Numbered from the stretch's first letter, positions 44,310 to 54,952 are shown. The stretch is 64,000 bases of DNA from Betaproteobacteria bacterium (GCA_009778785.1 WRFN01000003.1:102907-166906); one strand, 5' to 3'. Numbers and translations are program-made. Notes: a model not told the origin generated them from the letters alone.

Positions 44310-45239
44310 ATGGCTATTCCAAAGGTTGACGAGCTGATGCTCCCATTGCTCCTCCTTGCAGGGGATGACAAAGAACACGTTCTGCGTGATCTGGTCGGAA
44401 CCCTTGCCAATCAATTCCACCTGACCGAAGACGAACGCAAAACACTTCTCCCCAGCGGCCAGTCTGTATTAAACAATCGTGTCGGCTGGGCAAGAACTTT
44501 TCTTATCAAAGCAGGCCTAATGGAAGCGCCTCGTCGCGGCGTAATACGCATTACGCCACGCGGGAAAGAGCTACTCAAAGAAAACCATCCGTTTATTGAC
44601 GTTAATTTTCTCAAGCAACGATCTCCGGAGTTTTTAGAATGGTGTAAAGAATGTGGTCGGCGATCAAAAAACCGTAGAGAAGCAACTCCCGCTGAACCCC
44701 CAATCTTAACAACAGAGCATACGCCAGAAGAAGCGCTCGACGCCGCTTATCAGGAACTTCGCGGCACGCTGGCTGATGATCTCTTGAAGCGCGTCCATGA
44801 CTGCGATCCCACTTTTTTTGAAAGGCTGGTGATCGAACTTCTTGTCAAAATGGGTTATGGCGGCTCGCGTCAGGATGCCGGAACGCATCTCGGCAAAAGC
44901 GGCGACGGCGGCATCGACGGAATCATCAATGAAGATCGTTTGGGTTTGGATGTTGTTTACATTCAAGCAAAACGCTGGCAAAACGATGTGGGCAGCCGCG
45001 ATGTTCGAGATTTTGTCGGTGCGCTTGAAGGCAAACGCGCTACCAAAGGCGTTTTCATTACCACCGCGTCTTATACCAGAGATGCACTCGCATACGCTTC
45101 GCAGCTCACCACGAAAAAAGTGGTCCTCATTGACGGCGAGCGCCTTGCAAACCTGATGATCGATTTTGATATTGGCGTTTCAATCGTTTCCTCTTACGAC
45201 ATCAAGCGGATTGATTCGGATTATTTTGAAGAAGATTGA
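44310..45239 (+). CDS. mrr: Mrr-type (type IV) restriction endonuclease
   Basis: A 309-aa protein with an N-terminal winged-helix Mrr_N domain ([30 protein letters not shown]) and a C-terminal Mrr catalytic domain, where KSGDGGIDG, an acidic NEDRLG stretch and [10 protein letters not shown] supply the PD-(D/E)xK-like D and QxK residues. Relatives cleave methylated or otherwise foreign DNA. It lies between metH1 (22 bases upstream) and metH2; its TGA overlaps the metH2 ATG (TGATG). Codon use is visibly A/T-richer than in metH1 and metH2, suggesting acquisition. No methyltransferase is adjacent, as expected for type IV. Confidence 0.9.
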   Translation: MAIPKVDELMLPLLLLAGDDKEHVLRDLVGTLANQFHLTEDERKTLLPSGQSVLNNRVGWARTFLIKAGLMEAPRRGVIRITPRGKELLKENHPFIDVNFLKQRSPEFLEWCKECGRRSKNRREATPAEPPILTTEHTPEEALDAAYQELRGTLADDLLKRVHDCDPTFFERLVIELLVKMGYGGSRQDAGTHLGKSGDGGIDGIINEDRLGLDVVYIQAKRWQNDVGSRDVRDFVGALEGKRATKGVFITTASYTRDALAYASQLTTKKVVLIDGERLANLMIDFDIGVSIVSSYDIKRIDSDYFEED

Positions 45240-47944
45240 TGAACGGCCTGTTCCCTCTTTCCCGCCCGCTCCGCCTCTCCGGTTTGGAGCCGCTGAACAT
45301 CGGCAACGATTCGCTGTTCGTCAATGTCGGCGAGCGCACCAACGTCACCGGCTCGAAAGCGTTTGCGCGCTTGATTCTCGCCGGTGATTTTGCGGCGGCG
45401 GTTGAAGTCGCGCGCAATCAAGTGGAGAACGGCGCGCAAATCATCGACATCAACATGGATGAAGCGATGCTCGATTCGGTGGCCGCGATGACGCGCTTCC
45501 TGAACATCATCGCCACCGAGCCGGACATCGCCCGCGTGCCGGTGATGATCGACTCGTCGCGTTGGGACGTGATCGAAGCCGGTTTGAAATGCGTGCAGGG
45601 GCGCGCGCTGGTCAACTCCTTGTCGCTGAAAGAAGGCGAAGAGGAATTCTTGCGCCGCGCCCGCACCGTCAAACGCTACGGCGCAGCGACCGTCGTGATG
45701 GCGTTCGATGAACAGGGACAAGCCGACACTTTCGAGCGCCGCATCGCCATCTGTCAGCGCGCTTACGATACGCTCACGCAAAAAGCCGGATTCGCGCCGG
45801 AAGATATCGTTTTCGATCCCAATGTGTTCGCCATCGCCACCGGCATCGACGAGCACGCCGATTACGCGCTGGATTTCATTCGCGCCACGCGCTGGATACG
45901 CGAGCATCTGCCACACGCCAAAGTGTCTGGCGGCATTTCAAACGTCAGCTTCAGTTTTCGCGGCAACGACACAGTGCGCGAAGCGATTCACACCGTTTTT
46001 CTTTACCACGCCATTCGCAACGGTTTGACGATGGGCATTGTCAACGCCGGTCAGCTTGGCGTTTACGACGAACTTGATCCGGAATTGCGCGAAGCCGTCG
46101 AAGATGTCGTGCTCAATCGTCCGTCGAAAAACGACAACGCCACTGAACATTTGACCACCATCGCCGAACGCTATCGCGCACAGGGAAAGTTAACCGAAGC
46201 CGCGCGCGACGAGTGGCCGCCCTCGGCGGAGGAGCGCGTAATTCACGCGCTGATTCGCGGCAATGCTTCCCGTCTGTCTGAAGACCTCGCCGCCGTTCGG
46301 CAAGCGATTGTCGCGCGCGGCGGAAAAACCATCGAAGTCATCGAAGGTCCGTTGATGCAAGGCATGAACATCGTCGGCGACCGTTTTGGCGAAGGCAAGA
46401 TGTTTCTACCGCAAGTGGTGAAAAGCGCGCGGGTGATGAAAGAGGCGGTGGCCTGGCTGGTTCCGTTCATCGAACAGGAGAAAGGCGGCAAGGCGCAGAG
46501 TAAGGGACGCATCGTAATCGCCACTGTCAAAGGCGACGTTCACGACATCGGTAAAAACATTGTCTCCGTCGTGCTGCAATGCAACAACTTTGAAGTGATC
46601 GATTTGGGCGTGATGGCGCCAGCGCAAAAAATCATTGACACCGCTCTTGCCGTCAACGCCGATGCCGTCGGCCTATCGGGACTCATCACGCCGTCGCTCG
46701 AAGAAATGGCGCATGTTGCCGCCGAGATGCAGCGTGTCGGCTTGCGTTGTCCGCTGTTGATCGGCGGCGCCACTACTTCGCGCGTCCACACCGCTGTCAA
46801 GATCGCGCCGCACTACCAAGGCGTCACCGTTTATGTGCCGGATGCGTCGCGCAGTGTCGGCGTTGTTACCCGCCTGTTGTCCGAAACACAACGCGAAGCT
46901 TTCGCCGCCGAGATCGCCGCCGATTACGCCAAAATCCGCGAGCAACACGCGCAGAAAAAAGGCGTCACGCTAATTCCTTTGGCGCAAGCGCGCGCCAATG
47001 CGTTCAAACCTTCGGCGGCTTTTGCTCCCGTCACGCCGCTGAAATCCGGCCGACAAATTCTTGCCGATGTGCCGCTCGCGTCACTGGTTCCTTACATCGA
47101 TTGGTCGCCGTTTTTCCAAACGTGGGGCTTACCCGGTCACTATCCGGCGATATTCGACGCCCCCGCCACCGGCGAACAGGCCAAGCTCGTTTTCGCCGAA
47201 GCGCAAGCGATGCTGAAAAAAATCGTCGAGGAACGTTGGCTGCGCGCCGCCGCCGTATTCGGCGTGTGGCCTTCTTGTCGGGATGGCGACGACATCGTGC
47301 TCAACAACAGCGCGCGCTTACTGCGCTGGCCGTTGTTGCGACAACAACAGCAGCGCCCCGAAGGAAAACCCAATTACGATCTCGCCGATTTTGTGCGCAC
47401 GCAACAAGAAGGCGGCGATTTTGTCGGCGCTTTTGCGCTCACCGTTGGTCTCGGTATCGAATCGCCACTGGAGCGTTTCCAGCAAGCGCGCGACGATTAT
47501 TCTGCGCTGATGTTGAAAGCGCTGGCTGACCGTTTGACCGAAGCGCTGGCTGAATGGCTGCATCGTGAGGTGCGTATTCATTATTGGGGTTACGAAAAGG
47601 AAACAACCTCTATCGACATCGCGGCGCTGTTGAAGGAACAGTATCAAGGCATCCGTCCGGCGCCGGGTTATCCGGCCTGCCCCGAACACAGCGTCAAAGC
47701 GGCGCTGCTTGACTGGTTGAACGCCGCCGAGATTGGCATGCGCACCACCGAAAACTTTGTGATGGTTCCGGCTTCTTCCATTTCCGGCTTTTATCTGGCG
47801 CACCCCGAAGCGCGCTACTTTGCCGTCGGCACAATCGGCGATGATCAATTGCGCGATTTCGCGGCGCGCAACGGTATCGACGAAGCCACGGCGAGAAAAT
47901 GGTTGACGCAAAACCTCGCCCCCGAAAAACAAATGATCTCATGA
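45239..47944 (+). CDS. metH2: methionine synthase, folate-, cobalamin- and SAM-binding part (MetH2)
   Basis: The second part of split MetH (901 aa). It has the pterin-binding barrel ([36 protein letters not shown]), the cobalamin module (cap about residues 330-430; [13 protein letters not shown] with the cobalt-ligand His) and the activation domain ([13 protein letters not shown]). It therefore contains everything except the homocysteine module. The start ATG overlaps the mrr TGA by one base, so translation is probably coupled to the nuclease gene. Confidence 0.95.
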   Translation: MNGLFPLSRPLRLSGLEPLNIGNDSLFVNVGERTNVTGSKAFARLILAGDFAAAVEVARNQVENGAQIIDINMDEAMLDSVAAMTRFLNIIATEPDIARVPVMIDSSRWDVIEAGLKCVQGRALVNSLSLKEGEEEFLRRARTVKRYGAATVVMAFDEQGQADTFERRIAICQRAYDTLTQKAGFAPEDIVFDPNVFAIATGIDEHADYALDFIRATRWIREHLPHAKVSGGISNVSFSFRGNDTVREAIHTVFLYHAIRNGLTMGIVNAGQLGVYDELDPELREAVEDVVLNRPSKNDNATEHLTTIAERYRAQGKLTEAARDEWPPSAEERVIHALIRGNASRLSEDLAAVRQAIVARGGKTIEVIEGPLMQGMNIVGDRFGEGKMFLPQVVKSARVMKEAVAWLVPFIEQEKGGKAQSKGRIVIATVKGDVHDIGKNIVSVVLQCNNFEVIDLGVMAPAQKIIDTALAVNADAVGLSGLITPSLEEMAHVAAEMQRVGLRCPLLIGGATTSRVHTAVKIAPHYQGVTVYVPDASRSVGVVTRLLSETQREAFAAEIAADYAKIREQHAQKKGVTLIPLAQARANAFKPSAAFAPVTPLKSGRQILADVPLASLVPYIDWSPFFQTWGLPGHYPAIFDAPATGEQAKLVFAEAQAMLKKIVEERWLRAAAVFGVWPSCRDGDDIVLNNSARLLRWPLLRQQQQRPEGKPNYDLADFVRTQQEGGDFVGAFALTVGLGIESPLERFQQARDDYSALMLKALADRLTEALAEWLHREVRIHYWGYEKETTSIDIAALLKEQYQGIRPAPGYPACPEHSVKAALLDWLNAAEIGMRTTENFVMVPASSISGFYLAHPEARYFAVGTIGDDQLRDFAARNGIDEATARKWLTQNLAPEKQMIS

Positions 47945-47954
47945 AAACACTCTC

Positions 47955-49463
47955 ATGAAACCCCTCTCACCGCCTCCCCTTCTCGTGCCGGTGATTCTCG
48001 CCGGCGGCAGCGGTCAACGCTTGTGGCCGCTGTCGCGCACGCAGCGCCCTAAACCGTTTTTACCTCTACCGCAAGGTGGAACACTGTTTGAAAAAACCGT
48101 CGCTCGTGCCGCCGCGTTGCCCGGCGTCGAAACGATTTTAACCATCACCGCCGAATCACTTTTGCCGACGACTTACGCGCAAGTGACGGAAGCGTTGGCA
48201 AACACAAGCAATAATATCCGCGCTTCGTTTTTGACCGAACCGATGGGGCGCAATACCGCCGCCGCGATCGCAATGGCGACATTGTGGACGCGACAACGCT
48301 ATGGCAAAAACGCTGACGATGTGGTTCTGCTGGTGTTGCCCGCAGACCATTTGATCGAAAATCAAGAAGCGTTCGTCGATGCTGTTCGCTCTGCGGTTGC
48401 TTGCGCCGCTCAGCACGAGATCGTGACTTTCGGCATTAAGCCGACGCGCGCTGAAACCGGCTTCGGTTACATCGAAGCCGGGCAAATATTGCTGACGAGC
48501 GACCCGCGTATGCCGTCTTGCGAAATTGTTCGTTTCATCGAAAAACCGCCGGAAGCCCAAGCGCGCCAACTGATCGAGCAAGGCCGCGTTTTCTGGAACG
48601 CGGGAATGTTTTGCTTTCGCGTCGGAGATGTGTGCGAAGCGTTCGCGCAACACGCCGGAGCTTTGTGGGATGCCGCGCAAAATGCTTGGGCGAAAACAAG
48701 CACACCACAATCCGATGTTGCGGTCTTGGAACCGATTTCATTTTCGTCTCTTCCCGACATCGCTTTCGATCGCGCCATCATGGAGAAAATTTCAAACGGC
48801 GCGGTGGTGTGCGGCGCGTTCGACTGGAACGACATCGGTTCGTGGACGGCGTGGACTGATCTCGTGGCCGCCGACGGCGACGGCAACCGTTTGTACGGCG
48901 ACGTGATCGCGCAGGCCAGTCACAACACGCGAGTCTGCGCCGAGAGCCGATTGGTGGCGACACTCGGCGTTGACGATTTGATCGTCGCCGAAACCGCTGA
49001 CGCCGTACTGGTGGCGCACCGCGATCACGAACAAGATGTGCGCGCGATCACGGCGCAACTGACGGCGCGCGGCGATGATCGTTGTCGCGTTCCGCCATCA
49101 CCGCCGGAAACCGTGCGGCGGCCGTGGGGACGTTATACGGTGTTGCACGAAAGCGCCAGCGCCAAAGTCAAAGAAATCGAAGTCGTGCCGCACGCCGCGT
49201 TATCGTTGCAACGCCATCACTTTCGCAGCGAGCATTGGATCGTCACGCAAGGCGTCGCTAAAGTGACGCGCGACAATGAAAGTTTTCTGATCCAGTCCAA
49301 CGAATCGGCGTTCATTCCGACGGGTGTCAAGCACCGTCTCGAAAATCCGAGCGAAACACCGCTCGTCATCATCGAAATCCAGTGCGGCAGCTATTTCGGT
49401 GAAGACGACATCGAGCGTTTCGACGATTGGTATGGGCGCACCTTCATCCCTGAAATGCCCTGA
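47955..49463 (+). CDS. manC: mannose-1-phosphate guanylyltransferase / mannose-6-phosphate isomerase
   Basis: A bifunctional enzyme making GDP-mannose for polysaccharides. The nucleotidyltransferase domain starts VILAGGSGQRLWPLSRTQRPKPF and contains FIEKPPEAQARQLIEQG and FDWNDIGSWTAW. The C-terminal cupin has RRPWGRYTVLHESASAKVKEIEV, ALSLQRHHFRSEHWIVTQG and FIPTGVKHRLENP. Length 502 aa. No other polysaccharide genes are adjacent; it is placed between metH2 and mfd. Confidence 0.93.
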   Translation: MKPLSPPPLLVPVILAGGSGQRLWPLSRTQRPKPFLPLPQGGTLFEKTVARAAALPGVETILTITAESLLPTTYAQVTEALANTSNNIRASFLTEPMGRNTAAAIAMATLWTRQRYGKNADDVVLLVLPADHLIENQEAFVDAVRSAVACAAQHEIVTFGIKPTRAETGFGYIEAGQILLTSDPRMPSCEIVRFIEKPPEAQARQLIEQGRVFWNAGMFCFRVGDVCEAFAQHAGALWDAAQNAWAKTSTPQSDVAVLEPISFSSLPDIAFDRAIMEKISNGAVVCGAFDWNDIGSWTAWTDLVAADGDGNRLYGDVIAQASHNTRVCAESRLVATLGVDDLIVAETADAVLVAHRDHEQDVRAITAQLTARGDDRCRVPPSPPETVRRPWGRYTVLHESASAKVKEIEVVPHAALSLQRHHFRSEHWIVTQGVAKVTRDNESFLIQSNESAFIPTGVKHRLENPSETPLVIIEIQCGSYFGEDDIERFDDWYGRTFIPEMP

Positions 49464-49469
49464 CCACGC

Positions 49470-52400
49470 ATGTCGTTTTTGCTTTCATCCGCGCTGACCC
49501 AACTCCCCGCTGCCGGACAAAAAATTTCGTTGCCCGCGATGGCCGGTTCCGGCGATGCGCTGGCGCTCGCCCAAACGGCGCTGCTGTGCCTTCAGAAAAA
49601 CGCCCCGCTTCTGATTCTTTGCGAAGACTCCACCAACGTCCAACGCCTTGAAGAAGAATTGCGTTGGTGGTTGACGCCACACCCACAGGCGCGCATCGCC
49701 GTCTTTCCCGACGGCGAAACTTTGCCTTACGATCCTTTTTCGCCGCATCAGGATTTGATTTCGGAGCGCATCGCCACACTTTACCGGATGCTGCGCGGCG
49801 ACATCGATGTCGTGTTGACGGCGGCGGCCACCGCGTTGCAGCGTTTGCCGCCTTCGTCGTATCTGGCGGCGCACACTTTTCTTCTGAAAGCGGGCGATCG
49901 CATCGACGCCAACGCTTTGCGCGCGCAGTTGATTCTCGCCGGGTACAGCGCCGTCACGCAAGTGGTGGCGCCCGGCGAGTTTGCCGTTCGCGGCAGTTTG
50001 ATTGACTTGTTCCCGATGGGCGCGGCACAACCGTATCGGCTCGATTTGTTTGGCGACGAATTGGAGAGTATCAAAACTTTCGACATCGACAATCAGCGTT
50101 CGCTCGATGCCGTTAACGAAATCCGCATGTTGCCGGCCCGTGAATTTCCGTTCAATGAAATTGCGCGAAAACATTTTCGGCAAGTGTTCCGCGAAGCCTT
50201 CGAGGGCGATCCGTCGCGCTCGCTGCTCTACAAAGATGTTTCAAACGGTTTGATGCCGGGCGGCCTCGAATATTATCTGCCTTTGTTTTTTGAACAAACC
50301 GCGTTGTTCACCGATTATCTTCCTACCAATACGGTTTTGGCGCTGCACGGCGATCCCATGAAAGCCTGCGAAACTTTCTGGAACGATACGCAACAACGCT
50401 ACCGCTTGTTGCGCGGCGATCCGCAGCGCCCGCTGTTGCCGCCGGAAACTTTGTTCGCGCCGACCGATGTTTTGTTCGGCGCCGTTAAAACTTTACCGCG
50501 CGTTGTTCTTCCTGTCGGCGCGGACATCACTACTGAGGCGCCGTTGCAATCGCTGCCGCCGGTCACGGTGGATCGACGAGCCAAAGAACCGCTTGCCGCG
50601 CTGCAACAATGGCTGGAATCGACGCCAACCGATGCGCGCGTGTTGCTGGTTGCCGAAAGTGTCGGACGACGCGAGACGATGCAACACATGTTGCGCGACG
50701 GCGGCATTGCCATCGCTTCAATCGACGATGTTGACGCCTGGTTAGCCGATGCCGCTTCGCCGCGACACGCTTTTGCCGTCGCCCCGCTTGCCGCCGGTTT
50801 CTACTGGCGTGACGCGCGTTTGACTTTGTTCACCGAATACGATTTGTATCGCGATGCGGCCAATCGCCCTCAGGCGCGCCGTCGCCGCGACCGTGCGCGC
50901 TTTGCTTCCGATGTCGATGCGTTGATTCGCAACCTCGCCGAAATGCGCGCGGGCGATCCGGTGGTTCACGAGCAGCACGGCGTCGGCCGTTACTTGGGTC
51001 TCGTCACGCTGGAGCTCGACGAAGGTTGCGCCGAGTTTCTGCATTTGCAATACGCCAACGAGGCAACACTGTACGTGCCGGTGTCCGATCTCTTTCTGAT
51101 TTCGCGCTACAGCGGCGTTTCGCCGGAAGCGGTGACGCTGAACGAACTGGGCAGCGGTCAATGGGAAAAAGCGCGACGCCGCGCCGCCAAAAAAGCTTTC
51201 GATACCGCCGCCGATCTGCTCAACTTGTACGCGCAACGCGCTGCCCGTCAAGGCCACCGCTTCGCGTTTGACGAAAACGATTACGCGCGTTTCGCCGACG
51301 GTTTTGCGTTTGAGGAAACCGCCGACCAGCAAGCCACGATCGAAGCGGTGATCGCCGATCTCACTTCCGGGAAGCCGATGGATCGCCTCGTTTGCGGCGA
51401 CGTCGGTTTCGGCAAAACCGAAGTGGCGTTGCGCGCTGCTTTCGTTGCCATCGCCGACGGCAAGCAAGTCGCGCTGCTGGTGCCGACCACGCTTCTCGCC
51501 GAACAACATTTTCAGGTTTTCTCCGACCGTTTCGCCGAATGGCCGGTGCGCATCGCCGAGTTGTCACGTTTTCGTTCGCCCAAAGAAATCAAGACAACGC
51601 TCGACGGTCTCGCCGGCGGCGGCATCGATCTGGTGATCGGCACTCACAAATTGATTCAGCCCGACATCCGCTTCAAGAACCTGGGGCTTATCATCATCGA
51701 CGAAGAACACCGTTTCGGCGTGCGCCAAAAAGAACAACTCAAAAAACTGCGCGCCGAAGTCGATGTGTTGACGCTGACCGCTACGCCGATTCCGCGCACG
51801 CTGGCGATGTCGCTTGAAGGACTGCGCGATTTTTCGGTGATCGCCACCGCGCCGCAGAAACGCTTGGCGATTAAAACGTTCGTGCAGCCTTACTCGGCGG
51901 GCGTGATCCGCGAAGCGGTGGTGCGCGAGTTGAAGCGCGGTGGCCAGGTGTATTTTCTGCACAATGAAATTCACACGCTGGCCGACAAAGCAGCGCGCCT
52001 CGCCGAGATGGTGCCGGAAGCGCGTATCGCGGTGGCACACGGTCAAATGCCGGAGCGCGAACTGGAACAGGTGATGCGTGATTTTTATCAACAACGCGCC
52101 AACGTCTTGCTGTGTTCGACCATCATCGAAACCGGCATCGATGTGCCCAGCGCCAACACCATTTTGATCGAGCGCGCCGACCGCTTCGGCTTGGCGCAGT
52201 TGCATCAACTGCGCGGCCGCGTTGGTCGCTCACACCATCAGGCTTACGCTTACCTGTTGACGCCGCTGCAAGAAGCGCTGACCGCGCAAGCGAAAAAACG
52301 CCTCGAGGCCATTCAGCACATGGAGCAACTCGGCTCAGGCTTTTATCTGGCGATGCACGATCTCGAAATTCGCGGCGCCGGTGAAGTGCTGGGCGACGAA

Positions 52401-52949
52401 CAGTCGGGCGAAATTGCCGAAGTCGGTTTTCAACTCTACGCCGATATGCTGGCGCACGCCGTTGAAGCGCTCAAGGCCGGGCGCGAGCCGGATTTGAACG
52501 AGCCTTTGCGAATCGCCACCGAAATTCACTTGCACCAATCCGCGCTGCTGCCGGAATCGTATTGTCCCGATGTGCACGAGCGGCTTGTTCTCTACAAGCG
52601 ACTGGCCAACACGGCGACGATGGAAGCGCTCGACGCGCTGTGTGAAGAATTGATCGACCGCTTCGGCTTGCTGCCCATCGAGGGGCAAACCTTGATCGCC
52701 TGCCATCGCCTGCGTTTGATGACGCGCCCTTACGGCGTGTCACGACTCGACATCGACGCCGAGCGCGCCGTTTTCACCTTCACCGAAAAACCGGCGTTCG
52801 ATCCCGGCCATCTCATTCTGTTGATCCAGCGTGACGGACGAATTCGCTTCGCCGGCCCCAACCGCGTGCGCATCGAACAGAGAACGACGAGTATCGAGGA
52901 AAGCCTTCTTCTGGTTCGTGAGTTTCTCGCGCAGTTGAAGTTGATTTGA
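49470..52949 (+). CDS. mfd: transcription-repair coupling factor
   Basis: Mfd removes stalled RNA polymerase and recruits UvrABC. The 1159-aa protein has the UvrB-homology region (YDPFSPHQDLISERIATLY), the RNA polymerase-interacting domain (VHEQHGVGRYLGLVTLEL), the translocase motor with Walker A CGDVGFGKTEVALRAAF, IIDEEHRFGVRQKE and TLTATPIPRTLAMSL, the helicase motif VI region QLRGRVGRSHHQAYAYLL and the C-terminal TRCF domain. It is complete and starts six bases after manC. Confidence 0.96.
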   Translation: MSFLLSSALTQLPAAGQKISLPAMAGSGDALALAQTALLCLQKNAPLLILCEDSTNVQRLEEELRWWLTPHPQARIAVFPDGETLPYDPFSPHQDLISERIATLYRMLRGDIDVVLTAAATALQRLPPSSYLAAHTFLLKAGDRIDANALRAQLILAGYSAVTQVVAPGEFAVRGSLIDLFPMGAAQPYRLDLFGDELESIKTFDIDNQRSLDAVNEIRMLPAREFPFNEIARKHFRQVFREAFEGDPSRSLLYKDVSNGLMPGGLEYYLPLFFEQTALFTDYLPTNTVLALHGDPMKACETFWNDTQQRYRLLRGDPQRPLLPPETLFAPTDVLFGAVKTLPRVVLPVGADITTEAPLQSLPPVTVDRRAKEPLAALQQWLESTPTDARVLLVAESVGRRETMQHMLRDGGIAIASIDDVDAWLADAASPRHAFAVAPLAAGFYWRDARLTLFTEYDLYRDAANRPQARRRRDRARFASDVDALIRNLAEMRAGDPVVHEQHGVGRYLGLVTLELDEGCAEFLHLQYANEATLYVPVSDLFLISRYSGVSPEAVTLNELGSGQWEKARRRAAKKAFDTAADLLNLYAQRAARQGHRFAFDENDYARFADGFAFEETADQQATIEAVIADLTSGKPMDRLVCGDVGFGKTEVALRAAFVAIADGKQVALLVPTTLLAEQHFQVFSDRFAEWPVRIAELSRFRSPKEIKTTLDGLAGGGIDLVIGTHKLIQPDIRFKNLGLIIIDEEHRFGVRQKEQLKKLRAEVDVLTLTATPIPRTLAMSLEGLRDFSVIATAPQKRLAIKTFVQPYSAGVIREAVVRELKRGGQVYFLHNEIHTLADKAARLAEMVPEARIAVAHGQMPERELEQVMRDFYQQRANVLLCSTIIETGIDVPSANTILIERADRFGLAQLHQLRGRVGRSHHQAYAYLLTPLQEALTAQAKKRLEAIQHMEQLGSGFYLAMHDLEIRGAGEVLGDEQSGEIAEVGFQLYADMLAHAVEALKAGREPDLNEPLRIATEIHLHQSALLPESYCPDVHERLVLYKRLANTATMEALDALCEELIDRFGLLPIEGQTLIACHRLRLMTRPYGVSRLDIDAERAVFTFTEKPAFDPGHLILLIQRDGRIRFAGPNRVRIEQRTTSIEESLLLVREFLAQLKLI

Positions 52950-53364
52950 TCAGCGCGTCACAAACCCCCGCTTACTTTCGCGGGCGCTCGCTTTAAAAAA
53001 GGAGCTTTTGTGGCCAGCAAACTTCCGCCGCTCTCATCATCGATGAACCGAACGGCAGGCGCGTCTCGGCGCTTTCTGGCCATCGGCCTCAGGGGGGAGT
53101 AAACTGAGTAAAATAGTCGGCCTTATCCCAAAAAAATACGCGCCTCGCCACATATATTTGCCGTTGGGCCTTCCTTGGCAAAGAGTGTGGGCAACACGCG
53201 ACACATTTCTTGTCCCGCACATTAAAACCCTCATTGCTGCTTGCATGCGACAATGATCACATGTTTAAATAACTGCGTTGTATGCGCGGTCTTTTTACGC
53301 CGCAATTAGAACCGACTGCGCCACCCGCGCGGTTATCGTCCTTAAGTCAATTGGAGAAACATTT
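52950..53364. other. 415-bp region between mfd and the first ompW gene
   Basis: Contains a short CCCGC/GCGGG hairpin just after mfd (about 52979), a candidate 33-codon frame (GTG 53010, AAGGAG upstream) that I do not call, and the ompW1 leader. The leader element GCGACA (53247) followed 13 bases later by CATGTTTAAATAAC (53260) is repeated before ompW2, so it is probably the promoter or regulatory site. Confidence 0.55.
53260..53273 (+). promoter_or_regulatory. shared leader element of ompW1
   Basis: CATGTTTAAATAAC lies 105 bases before the ompW1 start codon. The copy before ompW2 (54242-54255) differs by one base and lies 102 bases before its start. Both follow GCGACA by 13 bases. TTAAAT may be the -10 box. 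Confidence 0.45.
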
Positions 53365-54018
53365 ATGAAAATGAAACCTCTAGCCGCCGCCCTTGCAATC
53401 GCCACTCTGGCGCTGGGCGCAGCCGGTGTAGCACAAGCTGCCGATAGCGGCTTCGTCGTCAAATTGGGGATTGCCGACGTTGTACCGAAATCCAACAATG
53501 GCAATCTGAATACCCCGCTGGGCACCTTCGGCGCCGATGTTGGTGACAGCGTTCGCCCGTCGATCACGATCGAATACATGTTCACGCCGAACTTGGGCGT
53601 TGAAGTGCTGGGCGCCTGGCCGTTCCGCAATGACGTTAAACTCAAAGGCGTTGGCTCCGTCGGTCAAGTCGATGTACTGCCGCCGACCGTCAGCCTGCAA
53701 TGGCACTTCCTGCCGCAAGCCGTGGTATCGCCGTTCGTCGGCGTTGGCGTCAACTACGCGTTCATGTACCGCGAAAGAACCAAAGGCCTTCTCCGCGATC
53801 TCGACACCAATCTGGCCGTCAAAAACTCTTGGGGTGTTGCAGGCCACGTTGGCGTTGATTTCAACATCAACAAGAACTGGATGGTAACGCTTGATGCTCG
53901 CTGGATCCAGATGAGAAACAAGGTTTACCTCGATATTCCGAACGACCAAAGATACGATCTGGGCAAAGTCAAGGTTGACCCGATGGTTTGGGGCATTTCC
54001 GCCGGTTACCGCTTCTAA
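53365..54018 (+). CDS. OmpW-family outer-membrane protein (copy 1)
   Basis: OmpW proteins are eight-stranded outer-membrane barrels for small hydrophobic molecules. The 217-aa precursor has a signal peptide ending near VAQAADS, the conserved start GFVVKLGIADVVPKS, SITIEYMFTPNLGVEVLGAWPF, LPPTVSLQWHF and the C-terminal WGISAGYRF ending in Phe, as needed for barrel assembly. The ATG at 53365 has GGAG upstream. A very similar second copy follows. Confidence 0.93.
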   Translation: MKMKPLAAALAIATLALGAAGVAQAADSGFVVKLGIADVVPKSNNGNLNTPLGTFGADVGDSVRPSITIEYMFTPNLGVEVLGAWPFRNDVKLKGVGSVGQVDVLPPTVSLQWHFLPQAVVSPFVGVGVNYAFMYRERTKGLLRDLDTNLAVKNSWGVAGHVGVDFNINKNWMVTLDARWIQMRNKVYLDIPNDQRYDLGKVKVDPMVWGISAGYRF

Positions 54019-54054
54019 CCCCTGTTTTACCTCTAACACCTGACAGCGCAAAAA

Positions 54055-54080
54055 ACGGATGGTTTTCCATCCGTTTTTTT
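54055..54080 (+). terminator. intrinsic terminator of ompW1
   Basis: ACGGATGG (54055-54062) and CCATCCGT (54067-54074) form a stem around TTTT, followed by a T run and preceded by A's, so it can act in both directions. Confidence 0.92.
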
Positions 54081-54241
54081 TCCGGAAATTGACAGCTAAC
54101 GACGCCCTGAGCCGCGAAAGCTCTAAGTTATCGCTCACACGCTTGGCAAGGGCGCGCCGCGCCCCTTGTGTCGCCTTTCCCCGACAATCCTTTTTTCGCC
54201 CCTGCCAAACCCCATCCGTCGCTTGCGGGCGACAGTAAGCG

Positions 54242-54255
54242 CATGCTTAAATAAC
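54242..54255 (+). promoter_or_regulatory. shared leader element of ompW2
   Basis: CATGCTTAAATAAC, one base different from the ompW1 element, with the same 13-base offset to GCGACA (54229) and nearly the same distance to the start codon. Confidence 0.45.
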
Positions 54256-54343
54256 CACATTGGACGTGGTTTTCTTTTGCCGTCGATAACTGACTGCGCG
54301 ATTGGCGCGGTTTTGTAGTGAAACTTCCTTTGGAGAAATATCT

Positions 54344-54952
54344 ATGAAAACAAAAGCTCTGGTCTGCGCTCTCGCCGCCTTGACGCTGGGGACGATCGGC
54401 GCGGCTCAAGCGGGCGACTTCGTCGTGAAACTGGGGATTGCCGACGTTGTACCGAAATCTGACAACGGCACTTTGAATGGTGTCCTGAAAACCGACGTCG
54501 GCATCAGCACGCGTCCGTCGATCACGCTCGAATACCTGTTCACGCCGAACCTCGGCGTCGAAGTACTGGGCGCTTGGCCGTTCCGCAACGACATCCGCCT
54601 CAACGGCCTCAAGTTGGCGCGCGTCGATGTGCTGCCGCCGACGGTCAGCCTGCAATGGCACTTCCTGCCGAAAGCCCCCGTTTCGCCGTTCGTCGGCGCC
54701 GGCGTCAACTACACATTCATGTATAACGAAAAAACCAAGGGGCAAATTGCGAAAAACAAACTCGATATCGAAAACTCCTGGGGCTTCGCCGCCCACGCCG
54801 GCGTCGATTTCAACTTCAGCAAAAATTGGCTGATGACTCTCGACGCTCGCTGGATCCAGATGAGAAACGATGTCAAAGTCGATGGCGCCAAGGTCGGAAA
54901 AGTCAAAATCGACCCGATGGTGTGGGGTGTTGCGGTCGGTTATCGTTTCTAA
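54344..54952 (+). CDS. OmpW-family outer-membrane protein (copy 2)
   Basis: A tandem paralogue of copy 1 (202 aa): signal peptide ending in AAQAGD, then DFVVKLGIADVVPKS, SITLEYLFTPNLGVEVLGAWPF, LPPTVSLQWHF and the terminal VAVGYRF. It is shorter in one external loop (copy 1 has LRDLDTNLAVKN and IPNDQRYDL). The ATG at 54344 has GGAG upstream. Near-identity of blocks indicates recent duplication. Confidence 0.93.
   Translation: MKTKALVCALAALTLGTIGAAQAGDFVVKLGIADVVPKSDNGTLNGVLKTDVGISTRPSITLEYLFTPNLGVEVLGAWPFRNDIRLNGLKLARVDVLPPTVSLQWHFLPKAPVSPFVGAGVNYTFMYNEKTKGQIAKNKLDIENSWGFAAHAGVDFNFSKNWLMTLDARWIQMRNDVKVDGAKVGKVKIDPMVWGVAVGYRF

Larger units (their letters stand above)
54019..54343. other. 325-bp region between the two ompW genes
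   Basis: It contains the ompW1 terminator (54055-54080), then a stretch without a gene, and the ompW2 leader. The leader resembles that of ompW1, including CATGCTTAAATAAC at 54242-54255, a TTTT-CGCCG-like segment and TTGGAGAAA just before the start codon. The duplication therefore included the promoter. Confidence 0.55.

Noticed and set aside
52965..52996. Terminator after mfd
   Set aside because: The CCCGC/GCGGG stem is short and no T run follows directly.
53010..53108. 33-codon frame with GTG start and AAGGAG upstream
   Set aside because: The ribosome site is good, but the peptide has no recognisable feature and the frame is short; it needs expression evidence.
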